Below are positions 1-5,234 of a stretch of 5,234 nucleotides of DNA, piece after piece. The DNA comes from UBA1151 sp963579925 (GTDB lineage: Bacteria > Chloroflexota > Dehalococcoidia > Lucifugimonadales > Lucifugimonadaceae), in NCBI GenBank assembly GCA_963579925.1, contig CAUZJA010000204.1, forward strand, positions 1 to 5,234. Direction: 5' to 3'. Each line of letters starts with the position of its first letter. Positions within the stretch are counted from its first letter, which is position 1. Position numbers and translations under genes: made by a program. Under the pieces are notes generated by a model. That model had not been told where the DNA came from. It worked only from the letters and a program-made list of their open reading frames with translations, and did not search any database.

Positions 1-61
1 TCAACTTTCACTTATTTGTTCGGGATTTATCTTGGGTCGATGATGCGTTCCCTTCGTTACG

Positions 62-67
62 TATACT
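62..67 (+). promoter_or_regulatory. possible -10 box upstream of yaaA
   Basis: TATACT matches the TATAAT consensus at five of six positions and lies 46 bp before the yaaA start, so it would give a leader of about 39 nt. No good -35 hexamer sits at 16-18 bp; the nearest candidate, TTGGGT at 32-37, is 24 bp away. The rest of 1-113 holds no gene I can support, and the end of any upstream gene lies outside the window. Confidence 0.25.
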
Positions 68-113
68 GGCGGTCCAACGTCTCATACCTCGAATATATGG
101 AACTCCACACCAC

Positions 114-920
114 ATGCCCACCGCCCCACTCATCCTGCTCCCGCCGTCCGAAGGTAAGGCCTCCGGTGGTTATGGTGCGGCGCTTGATCTTGGGGCCATA
201 TCGTTCGAGGCGTTGAATCCCACGCGGAAGCGGATGGTGCTGGCACTTGGGAAGCTGAGTGAGCGGCCCCGGGTGGCGCAGAAACTTCTCGGCGTTAAGG
301 GGAAGGCGCTGGAGCAGGCTAAGGCGGAGAACGCGAGCCTGGAGACTGCTGCTACGATGCGGGCTATCGATCGGTATACGGGCGTGATGTACTCCGCTAT
401 CGAGTATCAGTCGCTGGACGACGATGCTCGGGAGTCGTTTACTCAGAATGTGATCATCATGTCCGGGCTTTTCGGGGCTGTGCGGCCGTTCGACATGATT
501 CCGGCGTACAAGCTGAAGATGGGCGCGAAGTTGATCCGCAACAAGACGTGCGCCGCCGTGTGGAAGCCGCTGCTATCGAAGTCGTTGGCGAGCGAGGCCG
601 ATTACGGCGTGATCTGGGACCTGCTCCCGGGCGAACACAGCGCCGCATGGGACCCTGCAAAGGTACCGCACGAAACCCGGTTCACAGTGAAGTTCGCCGA
701 GCGTGGGACCAGCGGCGAGGTGAAGACAGTCAACCACTGGTCCAAGCTGCTCAAAGGTGCGCTGATCCGCCATCTCGTTGAGAACACAAACGCCGCCAGT
801 TCGGCTGATTCCGCCCTTGAATTAGCCAAAGCCTTCTCACAGCCGGAAGGCCACTCCTTCAGCCCAGATCTGACATCCAAGGTAGATCAAGCGACCGAGC
901 TGGTATTCCTCAAGGAATAA
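114..920 (+). CDS. yaaA: YaaA-family (DUF328/UPF0246) peroxide stress protein
   Basis: The protein has 268 residues, close to the roughly 250-260 usual for YaaA. In E. coli, YaaA is induced by OxyR and lowers free intracellular iron during hydrogen peroxide stress, limiting Fenton damage; it is cytosolic and binds DNA. Seen here: the N-terminal ILLPPSEGK segment (residues 7-15) typical of the Gram-positive/actinobacterial branch, RYTGVMY (87-93), the diagnostic block MSGLFGAVRPFDMIPAYKLKMG beginning at 116, a tryptophan at 150, a DLLPGEH segment (169-175) where E. coli has NLASDEY, and the basic helix KLLKGALIRHL (211-221). The ATG at 114 is chosen because the conserved fold begins within six residues of it. 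The ribosome binding site is poor: GGAA at 99-102 is 11 nt away. The gene stands alone on + and converges on the sulfatase. Family assignment is firm; the physiological role in this organism is inferred from E. coli. Confidence 0.93.
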   Translation: MPTAPLILLPPSEGKASGGYGAALDLGAISFEALNPTRKRMVLALGKLSERPRVAQKLLGVKGKALEQAKAENASLETAATMRAIDRYTGVMYSAIEYQSLDDDARESFTQNVIIMSGLFGAVRPFDMIPAYKLKMGAKLIRNKTCAAVWKPLLSKSLASEADYGVIWDLLPGEHSAAWDPAKVPHETRFTVKFAERGTSGEVKTVNHWSKLLKGALIRHLVENTNAASSADSALELAKAFSQPEGHSFSPDLTSKVDQATELVFLKE

Positions 921-930
921 GTGCCCGTTG

Positions 931-970
931 GGTCTTGATCTAGGCTGCCAAGTGGCCGTCTGACAAGACT
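931..970. terminator. weak inverted repeats in convergent gap
   Basis: The 49-bp gap between the yaaA and sulfatase stops holds an outer imperfect repeat, GGTCTTG (931-937) against CAAGACT (964-970, one G-T pair), and an inner GCC-AAGT-GGC hairpin (947-956). There is no T-tract on either strand and the outer loop is 26 nt. It could weakly terminate both converging genes, but this is inferred from position more than from stem quality. Confidence 0.22.
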
Positions 971-2367
971 TAGCCGCGGTCTGATTTGTCGTATTCGGCG
1001 TAGATGTAGGGGTGTTCTGGATCGTGGTGCGTCAGCGTGTCCGGGTTGTCGACCCGACCCGCAGGACGCGTGTTGCTGCCCGTAGCGCCAGTTGCCTCAT
1101 CGCCCAGCTCCTGTCGGAATCCATCGAGCTTCGCGCTGAGCGCTGCCACCACATCCGGGTTATCGGCATAGACGTTGTTCGTCTCGCCGATGTCCGACTC
1201 CAGGTCGTACAGCTCTGAGATATCGTCTCCACCCTTGCGCACGTGCAGCTTCCACTTTGAGTCGCGCACTGCCTCCAGCGTGTTCTCGTCATAGTAGGCG
1301 AACTCCTCACGAGGCGAGTCGCCGGGGTTCTCATCGAACATGAGCGACGAGATGTTCACGCCGTCGATGGTGCGGTCTGAGGAAACATCAGCGCCAACCA
1401 GTGCGGACAGCGTCGGGAACAGGTCCATCGTTGTGGCAAGCTGATTTCGTACCTGACCACCGGCGATTTCTGCTGGCCACCGCATGATGCATGGCACACG
1501 CTGCCCGCCCTCCCATGTTGTCCCCTTCTTGCCGCGAAGGTCTCCGTTGCTGCCACCCTGGTTGTCCAAACGAGAGCCGTTGTCGCTGGTGAAAATGACG
1601 AGCGTATCGTCGTCCAGACCCTGCCGCTTTAGCTCGCTCATGATGACGTCAGTTGCCCAGTCGATTCCCGCCACGCAGGCACCATAATCGCCATTCTGCG
1701 ACGCCTTAACCAGTCCGTCTGGGGCGTATAGCGGCAAGTGCACGTACATGTGCGCGAAATATAGGAAGAACGGCTCATCCTTATTGTCGCGAATGAACCC
1801 AACGGCATCCTCAACATACCGCTCTGTCAGCGCACGAAGGTCCGGCTGCTCCTGGATCACCTCGTCATCTCGAATCAACGGCAGAGGCGGTCGACTCCGG
1901 CGCGCATCGGCCTGCGCCGAATCGTCCCTGGGATCGCTGTCGACCTGCCGTCCCATATCGTTGCTGAACGGCAAGCCAAAGTAGCTGTCGAAGCCGTGCT
2001 GCGTCGGCAGGAACTCATTCTGGTCGCCGCAGTGCCACTTACCGATGATCTTGGTGGCGTAGCCAGCATCCTTCATCACAGAGGCGATGGTCGTCTCATC
2101 GGTGTTCAGACCAATGCCCTGTCCCGGGAAGAGCACTCGGAAGCCGTCGAATGATCCAAATCCAATGCGGGGTGGGTAACAGCCGGTCATCAACGCACCA
2201 CGAGATGGTGAGCAGACGGGTGAGGCCACGTAGAAATCGGTGAATCGCACGCCTTCTTCGGCCATGCGGTCAAGCACGGGTGTGCTGTTGACGGTGGAGC
2301 CGTAGCTGCCCAGATCTCCGTAGCCCAGATCATCACAGTTGATCAGTACGATGTTCGGCTTCTTCAC
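970..2367 (-). CDS. type I sulfatase (arylsulfatase A-like), cysteine-type, no signal peptide
   Basis: The enzyme hydrolyses sulfate esters after its active-site cysteine is converted to formylglycine by a maturase not in this window. With the GTG at 2365-2367 as start it has 465 residues, normal for the family. Visible active-site residues, placed by comparison with human arylsulfatase A: metal-binding D12-D13 (INCDDLGYGD), the CSPSR signature with C52 and R56 (C52 codon at 2212-2214), GKWH with K110 and H112, H210 in YVHLP, D262-N263 in FTSDNG, and K281 in GKKGTTWEGG. The C-terminal ELYDLESDIGETNN is the usual family tail. The reading frame extends to another GTG at 2401-2403, but only the inner GTG has a good ribosome binding site, and conserved sequence (KKPNIVLI) starts right after it. 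No signal peptide or membrane anchor is seen with either start, so the enzyme is probably cytosolic and would act on imported sulfated compounds. The substrate cannot be read from the sequence. Confidence 0.94.
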   Translation of the reverse strand: MKKPNIVLINCDDLGYGDLGSYGSTVNSTPVLDRMAEEGVRFTDFYVASPVCSPSRGALMTGCYPPRIGFGSFDGFRVLFPGQGIGLNTDETTIASVMKDAGYATKIIGKWHCGDQNEFLPTQHGFDSYFGLPFSNDMGRQVDSDPRDDSAQADARRSRPPLPLIRDDEVIQEQPDLRALTERYVEDAVGFIRDNKDEPFFLYFAHMYVHLPLYAPDGLVKASQNGDYGACVAGIDWATDVIMSELKRQGLDDDTLVIFTSDNGSRLDNQGGSNGDLRGKKGTTWEGGQRVPCIMRWPAEIAGGQVRNQLATTMDLFPTLSALVGADVSSDRTIDGVNISSLMFDENPGDSPREEFAYYDENTLEAVRDSKWKLHVRKGGDDISELYDLESDIGETNNVYADNPDVVAALSAKLDGFRQELGDEATGATGSNTRPAGRVDNPDTLTHHDPEHPYIYAEYDKSDRG

Positions 2368-2373
2368 GGCATG

Positions 2374-2379
2374 TCCCTC
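2374..2379 (-). promoter_or_regulatory. ribosome binding site deciding the sulfatase start
   Basis: GAGGGA on the minus strand lies 6 nt upstream of the GTG at 2365-2367, an ideal Shine-Dalgarno position. No comparable purine-rich site precedes the alternative GTG at 2401-2403. This favours the 465-residue product over the 477-residue one. Confidence 0.7.
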
Positions 2380-2418
2380 AGATTCACTCTTGTGTGCTGT
2401 CACAGATGGCTATGCGAG

Positions 2419-2433
2419 CCGCTATGTTAGCGG
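2419..2433. repeat. perfect 6-bp inverted repeat upstream of the sulfatase
   Basis: CCGCTA (2419-2424), a 3-nt spacer TGT, and TAGCGG (2428-2433) form a perfect inverted repeat 52-66 bp before the sulfatase start. Read on the minus strand, its centre contains TAACAT, a four-of-six match to a -10 box, so it could be an operator overlapping a promoter. It could also be a small terminator hairpin for the membrane-protein gene upstream, but no T-run follows. The rest of the 119-bp gap holds only a short GACT-type tandem (2453-2468). Confidence 0.4.
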
Positions 2434-2486
2434 GAGTGGAGGGTCTTGCGGGGACTGACTGACCGACGAGTCAAATCACCGGGTCG

Positions 2487-2669
2487 CTACTTCTTCAGGC
2501 GTGCCCTGCTGGCACCTATTCCGACGCCAATCGCCATCCCCAGGGGGAGCCAGATGCCGATGTTGTCAGTAAGGGCTCCGATAATCGAGCCAAACATGAT
2601 GCCTAGCCCGATGGCCGTGGATGTCTCTTTTTTGGTGTCTTGATCTTTTCTGTTTTTGAAGCCAAACAT
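2487..2669 (-). CDS. small glycine-zipper-like membrane protein, 60 aa
   Basis: I do not recognise a named family. The protein has a charged N-terminus (residues 4-15, rich in Lys, Arg and Asp), then two hydrophobic, glycine-rich helices at about 18-34 and 37-53, separated by a TDN turn, and a basic tail (RARLKK, 55-60). Glycines spaced every two to four residues (21, 23, 27, 31, then 44, 48, 50, 52) resemble the glycine-zipper packing of small bacterial membrane proteins, so a helical hairpin in the membrane is likely. The positive ends would place both termini in the cytoplasm. The hydrophobic pattern, the ATG start and the fit into an otherwise empty gap all support a real gene. There is no Shine-Dalgarno sequence, but a -10-like box lies 6 nt before the ATG, which suggests leaderless translation. 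It could be co-transcribed with the sulfatase 119 bp downstream, though nothing links the two functionally. Confidence 0.68.
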   Translation of the reverse strand: MFGFKNRKDQDTKKETSTAIGLGIMFGSIIGALTDNIGIWLPLGMAIGVGIGASRARLKK

Positions 2670-2675
2670 GGCAGC

Positions 2676-2681
2676 ATTTTA
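2676..2681 (-). promoter_or_regulatory. possible leaderless -10 box of the small membrane protein gene
   Basis: TAAAAT on the minus strand (five of six to consensus) ends 6 nt before the ATG at 2667-2669. That puts the expected transcription start at or next to the A of the start codon. No Shine-Dalgarno sequence is present and no clear -35 hexamer is visible at 17 bp, so this rests on the -10 box and its spacing alone. Confidence 0.4.
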
Positions 2682-2733
2682 CGCCGAACCAAGTTGGCTG
2701 AGCACTTTTATCGTTCTGATTGCAGCGGTCATG

Positions 2734-2777
2734 CTAGGCTTTCGCCTCGTGATGCGTGTTGCGGTGAACGAGCCTAG
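2734..2777 (+). repeat. 7-bp inverted repeat overlapping the amidase ribosome binding site
   Basis: CTAGGCT (2734-2740) and AGCCTAG (2771-2777) are perfect inverted copies 30 bp apart, in the leader of the acetamidase gene. The right arm shares two bases with the Shine-Dalgarno sequence AGGGAG (2776-2781). If the leader is transcribed from upstream of 2734, the stem could partly hide the ribosome binding site; otherwise it could be a spaced protein-binding site. The 30-nt loop makes the RNA stem only moderately stable. The remainder of the 118-bp divergent gap shows no convincing promoter for the + strand. Confidence 0.35.
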
Positions 2778-2787
2778 GGAGTGATCG

Positions 2788-3738
2788 ATGAGTCAGGTCC
2801 ACGAGATTGTTGCTGAGACGTACTACCGGACGTTCTCCAAGTCGTACCCCGTGCTGGCGCGAATCACGCCTGGCGACACGGTTGTAACAAAGACGCTGGA
2901 CTCTGGCGGACAGGACCTCCATGACGAGCATCTTCACGAGGCCGGTAACCCGCTCACGGGACCATTTTTCATTGAGGGCGCTGAGCCGGGCGACAGCATC
3001 TCAGTCAGCCTGGACAAGGTAAGGCTAAATCGGGACTGGGGTTACACGTCGTATCGCCTGGGCCTCGTTTCGCTGAATCCTGACCACATCGAGAGAACCT
3101 ACTCCGACCAGTACAGCATGAACCTGGTACGAGACGGTCGCGCCAACATTTTGCCGTGGGATATTGATATCGAAAAGAAGACCGTACGAGCGCGCAAGCC
3201 CGAAAGCGATACGTCGGGGCTGGTGTTCGATGCCGATCCAATGCTCGGCTGCATCGGCGTTGCGCCCGAAGGCGATTTCACGCCTACATCAGGCCCGTCC
3301 GGCCCTTACGGCGGCAACATCGACTACAACCACATTCGCGAAGGCGCCACAGTGCATCTTCCGGTCTACCAGACCGGAGCCTTGCTGTACGTAGGGGACG
3401 GCCACGCCCTGCAGGCAGATGGCGAGCCGCTGGGGACGGGCATCGAGACAAGTATGGACGTGGAGTTCTCAGTCACGCTGCACAAGGGGCGCGCACTCAT
3501 CGGACCTCGCGTTGAGTCCTCCGACTACATCATCAGTGTGGGCAGTCAGCCGGAGTTCTCAAGCGCTCTCAACCGCGGTCTTCAGATGGCCACCAGCGAC
3601 ATGGTGAACTGGCTCGTCGCCGATTACATCATGGAGGAATGGGCCGCCCACATGCTCATCGGCATGGTTGGTATCTACGACGTAGTCACCGTGGCGGGCT
3701 CAATGGGTCTGCGCGTACCGAAAGTGAATCTCCCGTAG
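2788..3738 (+). CDS. acetamidase/formamidase (FmdA/AmdA) family amidohydrolase
   Basis: Members of this metal-dependent family hydrolyse formamide, acetamide or similar short amides to the acid and ammonia in the cytoplasm. The 316-residue length fits the shorter bacterial class rather than the roughly 400-residue AmdA/FmdA enzymes. Visible family blocks: NPLTGPFFIEGAEPGD (54-69), DPMLGCIGVAP (150-160), GPYGGNIDYNHI (172-183), VYQTGALLYVGDGHALQADGE (starting at 193) containing the GDGHA and DGE segments expected near the metal site, and a C-terminal GSMGLRVPK (304-312). The ATG at 2788 has a good ribosome binding site, AGGGAG at 2776-2781, 6 nt away. No signal peptide is present. The gene is single on +, divergent from the small membrane protein gene and convergent with the CinA gene; its stop codon lies inside a hairpin shared with the latter. 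No amide transporter is adjacent, so the true substrate is open, and some homologues act on other amides or are uncharacterised. Confidence 0.92.
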   Translation: MSQVHEIVAETYYRTFSKSYPVLARITPGDTVVTKTLDSGGQDLHDEHLHEAGNPLTGPFFIEGAEPGDSISVSLDKVRLNRDWGYTSYRLGLVSLNPDHIERTYSDQYSMNLVRDGRANILPWDIDIEKKTVRARKPESDTSGLVFDADPMLGCIGVAPEGDFTPTSGPSGPYGGNIDYNHIREGATVHLPVYQTGALLYVGDGHALQADGEPLGTGIETSMDVEFSVTLHKGRALIGPRVESSDYIISVGSQPEFSSALNRGLQMATSDMVNWLVADYIMEEWAAHMLIGMVGIYDVVTVAGSMGLRVPKVNLP

Positions 3739-3764
3739 GAGGTAATTCGTGAATTGCCGCTACG
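3734..3764. terminator. hairpin shared by two converging genes, stop codons in its stem
   Basis: An outer stem CGTAG (3734-3738) / CTACG (3760-3764) and an inner stem GGTAATT (3741-3747) / AATTGCC (3752-3758, one G-T pair) enclose the loop CGTG. The two stems are separated by a small internal loop (GA opposite G). The + gene's TAG is 3736-3738 and the - gene's TAG is the complement of 3760-3762, so both stops sit in the outer stem. Twelve pairs centred in a 21-bp convergent gap suggest a bidirectional terminator or 3'-end stabiliser. Neither side has a U-tract, so classical Rho-independent termination is not shown. Confidence 0.5.
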
Positions 3765-4242
3765 CGTTTAGGGCGTCTGAGAACTGTTCCAGGCAGCGTT
3801 CTGCGAAGAGCGTCATGTTGGTTTCACGATCATCCAACCCGGTCTCCAGCGTCGACACAAGATCAGTGGGGCCGGAGACGGCGACGCAGGTGTGGCCTGC
3901 TGAGTCTCCATAGTCGTTACCAGTTGGGCCGGATGCGCCCGTTTCGCTGATGCCCCACGTGGTGCCAAGCTTGTCTCGCACTGTAGCTGCGATCAGGCTG
4001 GCGTACGGCTCCGACGACGATCGAACACCAGGATGGTCAGCGAGATCGATCGCCAGGAACGCGTCTCGGGCAGTGCCCGTATACGTCACCGCTCCACCCA
4101 TGTAGTACGCCGACGCGCCCGGAACTGCCAGCAGCGCAGCTGATACCAGCCCGCCGCCGGAAGTCTCTACGACAGCCACTGTATCGCCGCGTTCCTTCAG
4201 GATTACGGCGATACCTTCGGCCAGTTCACTCAGCTTGCTCAT
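3760..4242 (-). CDS. stand-alone CinA C-terminal-type protein (PncC-like), divergent active site
   Basis: The 160-residue length matches single-domain CinA C-terminal proteins such as E. coli PncC, which deamidates nicotinamide mononucleotide in NAD salvage. The order of segments is conserved: an N-terminal helix, TVAVVETSGGGLVSAALL (from 21), VPGASAYYMGGAVTYTG (40-56), SSSEPYASLIA (76-85), ISETGASGPTGN (98-109), GHTCVAV (116-122) and a C-terminal helix. It departs from PncC at two hallmark places. The ESCTGG motif reads ETSGGG (26-31), and the lysine that follows VTYSNEA in PncC is Arg59 here. It may therefore belong to a CinA subfamily with altered or unproven deamidase activity. The ATG at 4240-4242 follows the MMPL stop by 9 nt, with AAGGAA as ribosome binding site, so the two genes are probably one operon. 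Fold assignment is good; enzymatic function is uncertain. Confidence 0.85.
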   Translation of the reverse strand: MSKLSELAEGIAVILKERGDTVAVVETSGGGLVSAALLAVPGASAYYMGGAVTYTGTARDAFLAIDLADHPGVRSSSEPYASLIAATVRDKLGTTWGISETGASGPTGNDYGDSAGHTCVAVSGPTDLVSTLETGLDDRETNMTLFAERCLEQFSDALNA

Positions 4243-4247
4243 CCTAG

Positions 4248-4253
4248 TTCCTT
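4248..4253 (-). promoter_or_regulatory. ribosome binding site overlapping the MMPL stop codon
   Basis: AAGGAA on the minus strand ends 5 nt before the CinA-family ATG and shares two bases with the transporter's TAA (4252-4254). Ribosomes ending on the transporter would cover this site, which suggests translational coupling of the two genes. Confidence 0.7.
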
Positions 4254-5234
4254 AGTCTCCGGCCGGTATCGTGCCTTCAGACGCTGACATGTCACTATCG
4301 CCCGACTCAACTCTCAGGTCCGGTAGCCACATCAGGAATGATGGCAGATACCAGTTCCACTTACCAAGCAACTTCATGCTTGCCGGCACCAGCACCATCC
4401 GAACGATGGTGGCGTCGATCAAAATCGCCGTACCAAGGCCGAATCCCATCTGCTGAAGTCCAATCAGATCACCCGCAGCAAATCCCCAGAACACGGAGAC
4501 CATGATCAGAGCCGCACCGGTGATCAATCGACCAGTAGCGCGAACGCCAAATGCAACGGATTCCGTGTTGTCACCGGTCTGGTCGAATCGCTCACGAATC
4601 CTGCTGAGCAGGAACACGTGGTAATCCATGGAAAGACCAAACAGGATGGTGAAGAGGAATAACGGAATCCACGCCTCAATGATGTCAAATTCGGCAAACA
4701 ATCCCAGATCGGCTCCTACGCCTTTCTGGAACATGAGAACCAGCAAACCATAGGTTGCGGCCACCGAAAGCAAGTTCAGCAGAATGGCTTTGATGGGCAC
4801 AATGATTGATCGGAATACCAGCATCAGAAGTATGAAACTCATGCCAAGCACAAACGGGAACACCACCAGTATTCCGTCTTTTGCGGCCTGGAAGAAATCC
4901 ATATTGAACGCGGTCTCACCTGTAACTACGATCTCCGCGTCACTCCCGGCGAACGCCGCCGGAATGTAGGTATCCCGCAATCGATTAACTGCATCTTGCG
5001 TGGGTTTTTCTGCTGTGTCTCCGGAGATTGGAATGTTGATCAACGCTATCGATCGGGATGCGTTCAACTCAGCCGGGCTTGGCTGTCCATATGAACCAAG
5101 AGGATCTGACGCCATAGCCACAGTAACAGCGACGATTCCAGCTTGGACAGCTGTCGAATCGTAGTCGCCTGCGATGACGATCTGCGCGGGACTCGTTGCT
5201 CCGTCCGAGAACTCGCCGTCCAGAATGTCGAATC
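4252..5234 (-). CDS. MMPL-family (RND superfamily) transporter, C-terminal part, cut by window edge
   Basis: The frame stays open to the right edge, so the start is outside the window; the GTG at 5119-5121 is internal. The visible 326 residues are the second half of an MMPL protein, a proton-driven inner-membrane exporter of lipids or other hydrophobic compounds. Counting from the window edge: an extracytoplasmic porter segment (about 1-118) with the family-type VTGETAFNMD (102-111), then hydrophobic helices at about 120-140, 145-167, 185-201, 233-254 and 261-287. The third helix ends in FGLSMDYHVFLLSRIRE (198-214). Its Asp203-Tyr204 pair matches the Asp-Tyr proton-relay motif of MmpL3 and relatives. 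A final GFGLGTAILIDATIVRMVLVP block is typical of the last helix. The tail after about 300 is acidic and lacks the long cytoplasmic extension of mycobacterial MmpL3. It lies directly upstream of the CinA-family gene. The substrate cannot be inferred. Confidence 0.92.
   Translation of the reverse strand, partial: FDILDGEFSDGATSPAQIVIAGDYDSTAVQAGIVAVTVAMASDPLGSYGQPSPAELNASRSIALINIPISGDTAEKPTQDAVNRLRDTYIPAAFAGSDAEIVVTGETAFNMDFFQAAKDGILVVFPFVLGMSFILLMLVFRSIIVPIKAILLNLLSVAATYGLLVLMFQKGVGADLGLFAEFDIIEAWIPLFLFTILFGLSMDYHVFLLSRIRERFDQTGDNTESVAFGVRATGRLITGAALIMVSVFWGFAAGDLIGLQQMGFGLGTAILIDATIVRMVLVPASMKLLGKWNWYLPSFLMWLPDLRVESGDSDMSASEGTIPAGD

Noticed and set aside
16..216. A + strand reading frame of 66 codons overlapping the start of yaaA
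   Set aside because: It is rich in Arg, Pro and Ser in its second half, has no recognisable motif and overlaps a well-supported gene in another frame.
602..880. A 92-codon minus-strand frame antisense to yaaA
   Set aside because: There is no motif and no ribosome binding site of note, and it is fully explained by the yaaA coding sequence on the other strand.
1032..1334. A 100-codon minus-strand frame inside the sulfatase gene
   Set aside because: It is a shifted-frame shadow: biased to Arg, Thr and Ser, with no domain. The sulfatase frame is intact over the same stretch, so there is no frameshift.
2453..2472. Short GACT/GACT/GACC/GACG tandem followed by AGTC
   Set aside because: Four imperfect 4-mers are within chance expectation and the possible 4-bp stem is too weak to call a site.
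970..3738. Sulfatase, small membrane protein and amidase as one new functional system
   Set aside because: The amidase is on the opposite strand, the spacings are over 100 bp and each enzyme belongs to a common family. Nothing in the sequence ties them together.
5119..5121. GTG as the start of the MMPL gene
   Set aside because: The same frame continues to the window edge with family-like sequence (for example QIVIAGDYDSTAV), so this codon is internal and the gene is truncated by the window.
1..5234. CRISPR arrays, tRNA genes, insertion-sequence ends or phage attachment sites
   Set aside because: I saw no regularly spaced direct repeats, cloverleaf-like sequence, transposase motif or paired terminal repeats on either strand.

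Overview
The window looks like an ordinary stretch of bacterial chromosome with moderately high GC. It is densely coded by short alternating transcription units, with GTG as well as ATG starts. No tRNA, rRNA, CRISPR array, transposase or phage gene is visible. The gene set is a sulfatase without a signal peptide, an acetamidase/formamidase, a stand-alone CinA C-terminal-type protein, an MMPL exporter and a glycine-rich small membrane protein. This would fit an environmental, possibly marine, Chloroflexota (Dehalococcoidia/SAR202-like) or actinobacterial-type genome. That placement is a low-confidence inference from protein style, not from a marker gene.

Layout from left to right: a YaaA-family peroxide-stress protein on + (114-920) converges on a type I sulfatase on - (970-2367, with a better start than the longest reading frame gives). 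Upstream of the sulfatase, also on -, is a 60-residue two-helix membrane protein (2487-2669), possibly translated from a leaderless mRNA. A 118-bp divergent gap separates it from an acetamidase/formamidase-family enzyme on + (2788-3738). That enzyme converges on a two-gene - unit: an MMPL/RND-type transporter cut by the right window edge (4252-5234), followed after 9 bp by a CinA-family protein (3760-4242). The ribosome binding site of the CinA gene overlaps the transporter stop codon.

The genes do not form one recognisable pathway. The sulfatase and the amidase both suggest scavenging of sulfate esters and small amides in the cytoplasm. YaaA and the CinA homologue are stress or cofactor-salvage type housekeeping genes, and the MMPL protein is a membrane exporter of unknown substrate. 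I see no convincing new multi-gene system. The points most worth a second look are a hairpin whose outer stem contains the stop codons of both converging genes (3734-3764), a CinA protein with altered active-site motifs, inverted repeats upstream of the sulfatase and amidase genes, and the small glycine-rich membrane protein.
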